64,000 nucleotides of DNA from Oehlia diaphana (taxonomy: Eukaryota > Glomeromycota > Glomeromycetes > Glomerales > Glomeraceae). The notes below the pieces were generated by a model. The model searched no databases and had not been told where the DNA came from. It saw only the letters and a program-made list of their open reading frames with translations. The stretch spans positions 42,588 to 106,587 of the forward strand of contig QZLH01000091.1 in NCBI GenBank assembly GCA_003833135.1, read 5' to 3'. This document shows positions 31,627 through 43,783 of the stretch, piece after piece (within the stretch, counting starts at the first letter, position 1; each line of letters begins with the position of its first letter). A program made the position numbers and the translations under genes.

Positions 31627-34389
31627 TGGTACTTACTATAGGTAAATTCAGATAACTCTGATATACTAATTGAGTATCAAAGGTGCAATAGCAATAAGAA
31701 ATTAAATACATATGGACGCATTTTTGGAATTTGACACACCTTTCTATCTAGGACAATTGGTTAGACTTAATAATTTGTCATATCTCTTACCTGGATCAAT
31801 TGGTTAGATTTATTATAACCAAATCAACATATGTCCTAAATTAATATGATTAATTATATAAGAAAAGCATTATTTATGCAGTTATAAGATATTATTAAAA
31901 TAAACTATTAATTTAGACCATATATTAATTTTAAACATATGTCAATTTGATCTACAACAAACTAATAAGGCTATTTCAAAAATGTGACCATATGAAAATA
32001 TAATTAGATATTTTTATTTTTATATTTTACTTAATTTTTCATCAAATATTAATTTAGGACTTGCTTATTAATAAGATATATCACTGGTAGAAATTTCACT
32101 TTTATATAAAACCTTACTTTAAAATTAGCTTAAATTCTATTAGTTAATTAACTAAAAAGAAAAAAAATTATAATAATGTAATGTAAAATTTTCTTTTATA
32201 ATAGAATCTTCAAAGAATTTTATATATAACTTACTTTAAACTACAGAATAACTTATCTTAATAATAAGTAGGATTCTATTAAACTTATATATAATGATAT
32301 AATACTTGAAATTTTAAACATTTCAATATATAAAATATATATAAATAAGAATAAATAGTTTTTGATTTACATTTTAATAATGTAATTTTTTATAATTTAA
32401 TTAGTGAAATTTTTTTAAATTTTTATTTTATATATTATGGTAAATTTTTTTATATTAAATATATATTTTAATTTTTATAACTGAAGTAGATAGTAAAATA
32501 GTAATAAATACTGTAGTAAAATAAGTGTTGGTAAAATAAGTATTAGTAAAATAAGTGTTAATAAAATAAATGTTGATAAAATAAATGTCAGTAAAATGTA
32601 CCTGTCAGTAAAGTATACCTATTGGTAAAATGATTGTTAGTAATATGAGTATCAGTAAAATAATTGTCAGTAAAATGATTGTTAGTAATGTAAACAGATC
32701 CCATTTTTAATAAATTTTAAAATTAATAATTAATACACAAGTTTTAAAATAAAAAAAATTATATTAAATTAACAAACTTTTATTGATAAAAAATTATTTA
32801 CTATAAATTTGATTAATAAAGAAAATATGATGTAATGAATATTGATACACTATATAATTGCATAAATCTTTTATTGACTAATCATTCCAATTAAACAATA
32901 GATTATTTTTATTTAAAGTTACAGCATATATAACAATATTCTATATATTAACAGACTTATTTTATTTACAATAATTAAAATTGCTTAACAGAAATATAAA
33001 AGTTCTATTACACATATATATAGAAATCTTATAATTAATATTTAAAGAATACAATAAATAATATTATTGATTTATACCAGAATTTGCTTATTTATAATAA
33101 AAATTACTGTAAAATTTCAACTTTTTAAATTCTATTAGTTAATTAACTAAAAAGTAAAAAAATCAAAAGAATTCTGCAAAAAAATAAATAGTATAATATA
33201 TAGCCAAATGTTTAACTAATTTTGTAAAATGAATTTATTTAAACAAATATCAGACAATTATTTATTGACCGTATATTTAATAACCTATATATTTTTATAT
33301 AAATTAAAATTAGAAAAATAAAATTATTACCAATAAATTTTTTTTACTAAAAAATAAATTTAATGATATAAATTTTATTAAATTATTAATTAAAAATAGT
33401 AATATATAGCTTAAAATTTAAAAAACAAGTAATTTTATATAATAATCAATAAATAAATTTCAAATATAATTATATAAAATTATTTAAAATATTTTTTTTA
33501 AATATATATATTTTTAATTTAAAAAAAGTTATTTTTCATCCAAAACCCTAGCTTTATGTGAACTTATATCTTTAATATATAACTATAAAAGGATAGTTTA
33601 AATGATTGATAATTTTTATCTAGTATGATGATTTTAGATTTCCTTGCAGATAGCAGAGTCAGTATGCTATAACTAAATGTTTAAAGGTTATTTATATTAA
33701 GATATTTTTAGTTTAATGTGGTAATATAACTAGAGGTTTACCTTTAAGTTTTTCTGGTAAGTTAGTGGTTTTAAAAAAGACCCTTTAGAAGGTGTTTGGT
33801 ATCTTATATTAATAGGTACTGGACAGCACCATGTCTTTATATGACTAAGTGTAGAGGTCTAAAAACACCTGGAAAACATAGGAAAGAAAATTGCTAAAAC
33901 TCACCAGGTACTTTTAGCTAGAATTAAAAATGTAATAAAACACTGGCCGGCATTACATCATAAATTCACTGTAACCATTAGTATAAAATCCAATATTTTA
34001 AGTGTTTTTTGTAAAAGTAAAATCAGAACATTAACATGTAGTCGTAAATCTATGCAAACTAGCAAACTTTTAAAAAAAATTGTATTTAATCATTTATTAT
34101 TTTTTTTGTCAATATCTTGGTTGAAAATATAAAGTTATTTAAAAAAAATTTTCTAAAACTAAAATACAAATAATAATAATGACTAAATACACTAAATCTA
34201 ATTTTAGCCGATAAGAAGTATATTAGTAATAGAAACACTATATAATACTATTATTATTTACACGAACTAATATGTATATAAAAAAAAAAAATATCGTATA
34301 GATATATATATAAAAAAGTAATTAAAATAAATGTTTTTGTTATAATGATATTATTTCCAATTCGCACTTCCATTAAACCAACTAATAAA
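31627..34389. other. AT-rich repeat interval, no gene supported
   Basis: Contains inverted copies of the 12820-13520 repeat modules at 32085-32290 and 33110-33160, and the GTAAAATGATTGTTAGTAA array at 32466-32705. The segment 33540-34060 is somewhat less AT-rich but has no open frame or recognisable RNA. Nothing else stands out. Confidence 0.5.
32466..32705. repeat. GTAAAATrAkTGTTAGTAA array
   Basis: About a dozen 17-20 bp units (GTAAAATAAGTGTTAGTAAA, GTAAAATGATTGTTAGTAA) closing with AATGTAAACAGATCCC. Same family and orientation as the right end of the element at 2731-3753; the opposite end of this copy was not found. Confidence 0.65.
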
Positions 34390-34788
34390 CTACACCTTTA
34401 AATCAGTACTTGTTAATATCAGGGGTTTCGCATCGCTGTTATAATATTCTTTCGCGGGCTTAGCCAATTCTACAGGCACATTCAACGGCTTATTCATTTG
34501 ATATTGACTGGCTCTCTTTAATGGATCGTTATTCTTTAAATGACTAATTTCATTTGTAACAACTAATTGAAGAGGTTTAAGTTTTGAGTTTGAAATTCTA
34601 TTTCTACTCCTTCTCCTTTGTTTTAAAATAATAATAACCAAAATTAAAATAAATAATATAACAGCTACAGTTAAGAGAATTGCCACAATTATTAGAGAAG
34701 CATTATTAGACGCAGGTATACCGCGTTTTACATGTAAATGAGAAGAACTTGAGGACCTTTTATGATGTGAAATATGTGAATGTAACAT
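34390..34788 (-). CDS. Small single-pass membrane protein, family not recognised
   Basis: One exon, ATG 34788 to stop 34390, 132 aa. The N-terminus is rich in His and Ser (SHISHHKRSSSSSHLHVKR). A single hydrophobic helix follows at about residues 31-53 (ASLIIVAILLTVAVILFIL...). A basic stop-transfer RRRSRNR and a 75-residue hydrophilic tail containing PLNVPVELAKPAKEYYN complete it. The layout is a type I/III single-span protein with a basic cytosolic juxtamembrane patch. I do not recognise the family. Codon composition is less A/T-biased than chance frames nearby, supporting a real gene. Its promoter side faces the kinase gene. Confidence 0.55.
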   Translation of the reverse strand: MLHSHISHHKRSSSSSHLHVKRGIPASNNASLIIVAILLTVAVILFILILVIIILKQRRRSRNRISNSKLKPLQLVVTNEISHLKNNDPLKRASQYQMNKPLNVPVELAKPAKEYYNSDAKPLILTSTDLKV

Positions 34789-36523
34789 TTTTTACTAATA
34801 ATTTTTTTTTTTTACTTTTTAGCGTGTTCTGAGATTATTAGGGAGAAAAAAAGTTTTTTTTTAGTTAAAAATTGAAAAAAATTTCATTTAATAATGATTT
34901 ATCCTTATAAATAAAAAAAAATTCACCTTATAATTATAATGGAAATACGGAAACAATTTACTAAATTACTATCAAAGATTCCTATTTTAACAATATCATA
35001 AAATATTCTGATGGAATATTCTACTAAAAATATGAAACAGGTTATTTATTTTAATAAAGAATTCTTTTTTTAAAATTCGTTTATCTTTATTGTGTTAATA
35101 AATTAAGTAGTAATCTGCGATAGATATGTTACATATTATTTATTATAAGCTAAAAATATCAAATGATTATTTTTTTCAAAGTAAAAGTCAACGTATTTAT
35201 ACCTTTTGTTTTTTGGCTACTTTCTATTATAATAAATAATAACGCTAAACATTTTAACACTAAAAAGAAGAATTTCGGACTTTTCTAATATGTTAAGATA
35301 CTTGGCCTTACATCATATTTTTCAATCGTCCATTATTTCATTACAGAAATGGATATCAAATATATTACATGGTAATACAGCGTCACCATGTCACCATCGT
35401 TACACATGTGACAAGTTTTACGCCTTGCTTTCTTGGCAATTTCTTCTATAAATAGAATAAAGAATAATGTTCTAAAAATAAATTCAATCATAAGGAAAAA
35501 TAGGAAAAAAAAAAATGTCAAAAATTTCATTTAAAACTTGTTTTTTCGTGCGGAAATAATGAATAAAATGAATAAAATGGATAAAATGGAAAATAGATAT
35601 AATAAAATGGAAATGATTAGAAATAATATAATTGCCTTTAATAAAATGTATTAATGATCATCATGTATGCAAAGTTTATCCTTTTAATTATAATTAATTT
35701 CTGTAACATGAATTTTTCTGATATTTTAACACTCATGTAACCCGGTTGATTTTCGATAATAAATTATGCAAGATATAATTGATCACAACTTTGAACTTTA
35801 TACCATTGTTACAAAAAATAATAATAATAATAATATATCTCTTGTCTTTTTTTGACATTCTTCGAATCAATGATGAGATTTTTAACTTTATCAAAAGTTC
35901 TAGAAACTCTTTATAATCAAATCCCAATTCTACAACAAGTTTATGCGTATAAAAATTGGGTTAATATTACCTTTTAGTAAAAAATACTCGTCGCTGAGAA
36001 AAGTGAAATCTAAATCTATACTCTATCATACGATTTACAAAATATTTAATATTTATAATAATAAACGTGGGAAGTAGATTATAGTACGAGTGGAACTAGT
36101 AAAAAAAGAAGAATTATTGTTTACTAGTAATCCAATGAAATATTTCTCTTTCAGTAAATTTACCCATGCATATTTATTTAGTACCCTTAATAACTGTTGT
36201 GAAATAATTTATTATCGAATAATAATATAGATCGCTAAAAGTTCTTACCGCAGAATAAATATTTATATTTGATTATTGGGAACAAATCTGATAGCCACGC
36301 TACTATAAACATTAGAGAATTTGATGGACAATAGGCATTTTATCCGAAATTTAATCTTTCAATTTAGGAATTTTGAGGTGTTACAATTCTGACTTTCAAA
36401 AAAATTTATAAATTATAAATTTTTTAATAAAAGTTTCTTTGTTCAGGTTAATATTCTTTTGATAAAAGAGCCTTTATTTTTTTTATTATTTATTTTATTT
36501 TATTTTTTTGTTCTTTCTTTATA
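34789..36523. other. Intergenic between divergent 34390-34788 gene and kinase gene
   Basis: AT-rich; short frames at 35333-35530 and 35733-35927 (minus) are not supported by composition or motifs. ATAAAATGGA repeats at 35559-35612 and an ATA microsatellite at 35817-35835. Pyrimidine-rich tract immediately before the kinase ATG. Confidence 0.5.
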
Positions 36524-39500
36524 ATGAATAATGTTGGTGATCAGCGTTATGTACCGAAGAAAAAAGTCAGAGATCGTTATTCTAGACAAGAACTTGTTGG
36601 TAGAGGTGCTTATGGCGCTGTTTATAAAGGGTATGATAAATAAAAAACAAACTTTAAATAAATATTTTTTTTCTTTTCTTTCATAAAAATAATTCTTCTT
36701 TTTTCTATTTCTTTTAATAGGATAGATAATGAAAATAACAGAGTTATAGCAATTAAAGTGTTAAATTTAGACACGGAAGAAGACGACGTTGGTGATATTG
36801 TTAAAGAGATAAATTTATTATCTCAACTAAAACATAGTGATTCTCAGAATATAACCAAATATTTTGGAAGTTTTCTTCATGGGACAAAATTATGGATTAT
36901 TATGGAATATGCTGCAGGCGGAAGTATTAGATCATTGGTAATTGATAGAATTCTAATCCTTTTTATTATTATCTATATTTTATTTAATCTTTAACGTATT
37001 ATTCTTATTTATTATTATAGTTAAATGCTGGCAATTTGGAAGAAAAATATATATCTTTGATAACTAAAGAAGTTTTACAAGCATTAATTTATTTACATAA
37101 ATGTAAAATTATTCATCGAGATATCAAAGGTAAATAAATTATTTTAAATTTAAATAGAAAATAGTAGATGTTAAATAATATTTTTTTTTTTTTTCAACAC
37201 ATGAAAAAAAAAAACAGCGGCAAATATATTATTAACTGAAGAAGGTAAAGTTCAATTATGCGACTTCGGTGTAGCGGGACAATTAACTGCTTCATCCGCA
37301 AAAAGGACTTCATTTGTCGGCACTCCGTATCCTTTTAATTATAATCAGATACATTTTTAATTTTACAAATTATTGTTTTAATTCCTTAATTTACGAAATT
37401 TATATAGATATTGGATGGCACCCGAAGTAATAAAAGAGGGAGCAACTTATGATACAAAGGTTTGTGATTATTATATTTTAGAAATGATTTGTGATTATGT
37501 TTTAAAAAAAAAAAAAATCTCATTATTATTAATAAACTCAGGCGGATATTTGGTCTTTGGGGATTACTGTAATTGAAATGGCCAAAGGAAATCCTCCTCA
37601 TCATAAATTAAGTGCTATGAAAGCTATACAACTTATACCTAAAACTCCTCCACCTCAATTAGAGGAGAAATTTTCTTCTCACATCAGAGAATTTGTTTCT
37701 TTATGTTTAAATGATTATTCTGATCAGGTAAATAATTTGAAAAACAAAACAATATTATGACCAACGTTTTTCAATTTTTTTTTAAAATTGATAAACTGGT
37801 ACCCGAATTATTTCTATAATTTATATTTTTTTTTCTATAGAGACCTACTGCAGAAGAACTAATGAAAACAAAATTTATAAAAGGAGCCTCAAAACACCCA
37901 AATGGATTATTAAGAGAACTTATCACAAAATATGAGCAATGGAAACAGACAACTGGATATCGTCATTCATTTCAAGATCCTCATGGAACACCGTCGAGGT
38001 TTCAATTGGTTTCTTTTTTTTTTTAAAAAAAAAAAAGCAAACAAATAATAATTTTAAATGATAATAACTTAATTTTTTAGTGAAAGTGATTCATATGATT
38101 TTGAGGAAGGACAAAAAGAAGAGGATGATGATGCTTGGTTATTTGATACAGTTCAAAATACAGTAAATCATCGTAAATCACATTCTTTGGGATCACTACA
38201 TACTAAATCGGATCAATTATCACCTGTAATAGAAGGCGATGAACAACAAGGATTTACAATTGATAAAAAACAAGAAGAATCATCTAAAGATGATACGGAT
38301 AGAACTGTTATACCAAGAGATGCGAGCTTTCGTCATGGAAGAATAATAACTGAAGGATTTCTTTCACCTTCAAAACCAATGTTTCGAAAAAAATATTCGG
38401 AATCTCAACATCCGTTACTTCAATTATTTAATAATGAAGAGTTGCAAGATAATGTTTCAGATTCTTCACCGACTGGAAGTTACAGAAATCCAACTATAAC
38501 TATACCTCCAGTAAATATTAATTTAATGCCACATATGGAAGATTCTCCCTCAAGAACAATAACAAGAGCTCATTTTCAATCAAATTATCTTGTTCCAAAA
38601 ACAAAAGATTCTAACTCTGATAGTGGTTCAATTGATAGTAGGCTATCTTCGTCGAGTAGAGATGGTTCAAAATCACCTTTATCTTCATCATTTAATCTCG
38701 ACTCAACTCCGAGTTCACAAAATTTGCCTTCAAAACCTGAAGTTACAAAAAATGCTACTTCAGAGAAACAAGAATCATCGTCTCCTGTCTCAAAGATCAT
38801 TTCTCCAACACAATCGTTATCAGAAATGGCTAGAAATGGATTATTATCACCTGTATCTATAACAAATGGAAAGGGTCCCGTAAGACAAGAGAGTGGATAT
38901 TTTTCAGTTCAACATAAATCCAATATATCGGTAGAAATTACTAATCCTACTATAGATAAAATAAATTCACCAGCAAACGCAGGATCAAATTCAGGAGGAT
39001 TATTAACTCCTCCATTATCCTCTCTTGCCATATCAAAATCAGGTAACGGGGTAGGTTTGACATCAGAATCTACGAATAATTATGTTAATCCACCACAATC
39101 TTTACCGCCAAAAATGGGTGGGTATGTTAGACCACCTCCTGCAAGACATGGAAGTTTTGATATTTCTGTTCCCAATAATGAGTCATCTGGTATACCTCTC
39201 TATAGATCAAGTAGTCAAGGAAAGCAATATCCTTCTCAAGCTCGCCGTGTTAGGTCTGCTACTACTTTAAATACTTCTCACAGACCAAATCATGAAGATA
39301 TTTTAATGAAATCTAAGCATATCCAGCCAGATAGTGATAATAATAATAATTTAGCTGTAAATTTACCAAGGCAAAGAGCCACAAGTGTAAGCCATCTGCA
39401 GCAGAGATCTCCAAAACCGAAAGTATGTATAATATTTATTATATGCTTGGAAATTTTTTCATTTAAAAATTTTATGAATTAAAATTTTTTTATATTTTAA

Positions 39501-39822
39501 TCAGTTTATTGCGGAAGAGAATGGGACATCATCTCATTTACTCACACCTTCACCTTTATCTTCTAAATTTAATCAATTATCATTACAACAAAATTCACCA
39601 ACAAGATCATTTTTTACGGGAAGTGGAGTAAGTGTACAAAATACATCTATAACATCAGCTACATTGTTAAATTCCGCAGGACCTGAATTGAAACCATTAA
39701 AAATGGATAAGTATCGTGCTAACAGTGAAGTTTACGAAGATTTAGCAAAAACTACTGATGATTTATTACAATGGTTAACGTTATTAGATGCTGGAATTAG
39801 TCAATTATTAACAAGATTTTAA
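36524..39822 (+). CDS. Ste20/GCK-type protein kinase, Nak1/Kic1-like
   Basis: Nine exons join in frame: 36524-36630, 36721-36937, 37021-37129, 37218-37326, 37408-37459, 37542-37727, 37841-37998, 38081-39422, 39505-39822 (865 aa). The kinase domain is near residues 20-275: [11 protein letters not shown] (P-loop), VIAIKVLNL (catalytic Lys), [30 protein letters not shown]. The DFG and APE motifs and the GTPYWMAPE activation segment place it in the germinal-centre-kinase branch of Ste20 kinases. A ~450-residue Ser/Thr/Pro-rich linker with many SP/TP sites follows, then a conserved-looking C-terminal helix [20 protein letters not shown]. This architecture matches Nak1/Kic1 kinases of the RAM/MOR polarity pathway, which act with Mo25/Hym1 upstream of NDR kinase. 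Alternative: another GCK-III/MST member. Confidence 0.9.
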
Positions 39823-41768
39823 TTTATTATCTTGAGAAGAAAAATAAAAGAATATGTGATGAGTAATAATTTTTTGGTAAAATATTTAATATTTATTATA
39901 TTTATCTTGTATATTAATGTATTAAATAAAAAAAGGTAACCTAGTTAATTATTTAAATTATTATAGATATTTTTAATATTTTAATATTTTGGATAAAAAA
40001 AGATTTATATTGTAAGAGTAAAATTAATAATAATTTGAAAAGGGGTTATAATATAATATAATGTATTTTTAAATAGAAGTTTAATAGCATTTAATTGATT
40101 ATTTTATCTTAGTTACGTATATTTTAAAAAAATTTAACATGTACAATACCTTTTTTAAAAAAAAATATATTAAATAATAATTACATTCTTTTAATATAAA
40201 AGAATATATTGTGGAAAAGAAAATACTTTGCTTTTTAAAACCTTTTTACTAAGAATTAAAATTATTTGAAAGATAAAGTAAAGGAATTTAAATTATACAA
40301 TATAATAATCTAAAATTATAATTTAAAAATTAATAGATTTATTAAAAAAATTCTTTCTTTTAAATTAAATCTAATTCTATTATATTATATTTCATATCTG
40401 TTATAACATCTGTTATATAATAAGTATCTAAAAAGAAAAATAAAAGGAAATAAAAGAGTTATATAGTAAATAACAGATATAATATTAAATTAAATTTATC
40501 AATTTTTTAAAATAAAAATCTGTATAAATCTGACTGAAAGTTTTGATTTCAACTAGTGCATTAAGATCTGTATAATTCTGTAAATACTGTATAGAAAAAT
40601 TTCAATTTGAATCTGAATTATCAATTAATTAAATTATTTAATAATTTAAAAATTTTTGAAATATAATGATAAGATAAATAATAATTTAAAAAGAAGGTAA
40701 GTTTTATTTCTTTTAATTTTTTTAAAAATATTCCTAATATTCATTATTTTTTTTATAGATTCTATTTTGTATTAAGCCATTGGATATAAAATTAGTAAAT
40801 TTAAAACATTTTATTATAAAACTTAATTTTTTATTTAATATTTTTTGTTTTTTCTTGTAGAATTTTTGAAAATTTGTGAAATAAATACTGTATTTTCAGA
40901 ATATAGAAATAGTATTTTTTTAATATTAATTAAAAATATTAACTAATATTTTTTTTTTATTTTTTATAAGTGGATTTCAAGTTTTTCTAATATTCAACTA
41001 AGTAAATTTTTTATTTTTTTTTTTAGAAAAAACATTCTTATTTATTTTATTAACTTTAATTTAAATTGAAATAGCAATATATTATTTTAAAGTATAATTT
41101 TAAAATTTAGTTTATGTTTACCTTTTTTTAAGTTTTAAGAAAGTAGTAAAGAATTTGAGAAAATAAGAAGTTTTATAATAATTTTATTATAAAATTAAAA
41201 AATTTTTTTTTGAATTTTTAAAAAAGTATTTCTAATATTTATTATTATTTTTCTTTTATAAGTTTTGTACTTTAATATTCTAAAATAATAGTAAAATAAT
41301 GATAAGTTTTGCAATATTTTATATTGTTGTAAAATAATTTAATATTTTATTTTTTCTTATAGATTTTTAAGTTTAGTATTATTAACAATAAAATGGTAAG
41401 TTTTAGTTTTGAAACTTATTTTTATTTTATTTAATTAAAAATGTTTTCTTTAAATTTTTTTTATTTTTTTCTTGTAGGTCATAAAAGTTTTACTTTAATA
41501 GTAAAAGAAAAAGATCAATCAAATAATTATAATATAAAACAACTATAATCTTAATTTGTATATTACAATATTTGACAAAGTACTTATTAAATATTAATAG
41601 TACTTATCAAGTACATATAAGATATGTTAAAAAATAAAATATTAATTAAATATTTAAAAAATTTAAAAAATTAAATATTTTACTATTAATAAATAATTAA
41701 ATTTAATATTATTTAAATATTTATTATTTTTTATTATTTAATAAATATAAAGTTTTAATATTTATTAA
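39823..41768. other. AT-rich interval, no gene seen
   Basis: Extremely A/T-rich, with ATAAAATTTAAAATTT-like tracts and loosely repeated TTTTTATAGATTTT segments between 40680 and 41480 (TTTTTTTCTTGTAG / TTTTTTATAG-like ends, about 100-120 bp apart). These resemble splice acceptors but no exon could be read. Confidence 0.45.
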
Positions 41769-42471
41769 TTGCCGATTTGCATGTGATCGATAGAATTTAT
41801 ATAATAAAATGTGGCGCAACATTTATATATAAGCCATGTTGATCATATTTTTATATCAAATAAAATGCAACTATATTGTTATACAATTGCGTAATTTAAC
41901 ACCTACAATATATGTTTAAAATCTTGGAAAAAAAAAATTTTTTTATAAAAAGTTTTTTTTTTGCAGTTAATAAAGTTTTATATGTAGGAAATGGAGATTT
42001 CATAGTATTTACTACTATTTTACTTTTATGGTATAAACGATTTCTAGTTCTTTAACTTTTCTTTGATGCTTATAAAACCTTTTTTGATTATTATTTCTGT
42101 CAACTATTACATTTTTAATAACATTATGCACTTTTATATCTCTTTTTCTTTCACAAATATGTCCAGTTTGTAAAAAATATGAATATAATGAAATATATGA
42201 ATAATAAAAGGACTTCAATGTAATCTCAAAATAGGAATAGTTATCTTAAATTTTTTTCTTAAAAAATAATAAACAAGTCATATAAATATGAACATAATAA
42301 TGAAGTTCTGATATAATAGCGCTAGTTGCAACAAGTTTTTTGAGAGTTATGTATGTATTTGACATTGTTGTTTCTTGGGTAACAGAGATTTCAAACGGCA
42401 TTTTTTTTATTAATTAACATAATGCCGCATTTTTACTATGTAAATTCTATTGATCACATGCAGATCGGCAA
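41769..42471. mobile_element. 703-bp TIR element flanked by TTAA (piggyBac-like?)
   Basis: Ends TTGCCGATTTGCATGTGATC and the inverted GATCACATGCAGATCGGCAA match at all but one position over 20 bp and continue to about 31 bp with one further mismatch. TTAA lies directly outside both ends (41765-41768, 42472-42475), the piggyBac target signature, although a TA reading (one base pair further in the palindrome) cannot be excluded. The minus strand has two short open frames (MPFEISVTQETTMSNTYITL from about 42401; CERKRDIKVHNVIKNVIVD near 42150-42090) of unknown identity. No transposase domain seen, so probably non-autonomous. Confidence 0.7.
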
Positions 42472-42475
42472 TTAA

Positions 42476-43643
42476 ATATTTACTATTTGGTAAATACAAA
42501 TTCTAGTTTAATTTTATGATGTATGTAAATTATTAATAATTTTAAGTAGTTTTAACTATATATGCAGATATTTAATAGTATTAATAATTTTTTTTTTATT
42601 TGTAATACACTTTAATATTGCTATAAACAAAGATTTGTATATTTCAAATTTATTTAAGTTTAGATTTTATTATAGATTTTATTTATTACTTATTATTATT
42701 ATTAAATAAATTATAAATTAAAAAATACCATTTAGTTTTAAAGTAATATAATGATATTCAACTATAAATAATATTTACTTTTTAATAATAAATATTAATT
42801 TAATTATATTATTATATATAATATAATATTATTTAACTATAAAATTAGATGATCAATGCTAATAACTACAGCGATAACAATATTACATGATTGTTTTATA
42901 CAAGATTTAATATTTAAGTGGTTATATTATATTTAATTATTTAATTAAAATTTCAAATATATTGATAAAAAGAAACTTTTTTGTAAAATGATGGCTTATT
43001 GCAAGGGTAATATTCTTTTGTATTTAATAGCTAGGTTGCTACAATTATGAAAAGCTAAAAAAACTATCACATTAATAATAAAAAAATCCAATTTGATTGT
43101 AGTATAATAGCTTATCGGGAACATTTGCTGATTGAGTGAGGTATTTAGGTTAATGTTTATGATTATATAAACTTCTTACCATAATTAAATATCGATCCCT
43201 ATAAGGATAAATAAAAAAAAAAAATTGTAGTGTAATAGGTTCTAAGATTACTTTGCTAAAATAACATATATATGTTGCAATTAAAAAATAAATTTCAAAT
43301 ATATAAAATTTATTAAAGTTTATTATAATGATAATAATTTTAATTGCAATTTTACAATCATATATACTATATAATTTAATATTTGCTTATATATAATTAT
43401 GTTGTATAAGAAAGAAAGAATACTGTATGGAGCTAAACTCCTAATTGATTTACTATACAAATAAAAAAAAAAAAATACACCATTTTAAAAATCTAATTAA
43501 ATTTTTATTGTACAATCTAATTTGATTAATCATTTGATATAAATATAGTTAATTTTCGAACTTGGTTATAGAATATGATTATAAGACAGATTCTTTCTTT
43601 TTCTTTTTTCTTTTTTGAACAACTATCCGTTGCAAATTTTATT
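42476..43643. other. AT-rich interval, no gene seen
   Basis: Short A/T tracts only; a few moderately complex patches near 43010-43240 carry no frame or recognisable RNA. Confidence 0.5.
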
Positions 43644-43783
43644 AAATTTATAAATTAAGTTTTTATTACTTGTCTTTGCTTTCATCTAATAAATTTATAA
43701 ATTAAGTTTTTATTACTTGTCTTTGCTTTCATCTAATAAATTTATAAATTAAGTTTTTATTACTTGTCTTCGCTTTCATCTAA
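43644..43783. repeat. Three copies of a 47-bp unit at the REX1 3' end
   Basis: The unit AAATTTATAAATTAAGTTTT-TATTACTTGTCTTTGCTTTC-ATCTAAT is repeated three times. The copy nearest the gene includes its last codons (DESEDK-stop); the two outer copies repeat that coding end downstream of the stop, with one base difference (CTTTG versus CTTCG). A recent local slippage or tandem duplication in the 3' UTR. Confidence 0.9.

Noticed and set aside
33540..34060. Possible decayed gene in a less AT-rich patch
   Set aside because: No frame longer than a few dozen codons and no recognisable motif on either strand.
38585..38862. Extra frames inside the kinase linker
   Set aside because: Shadows of the kinase exon 38081-39422 in other frames and strand.
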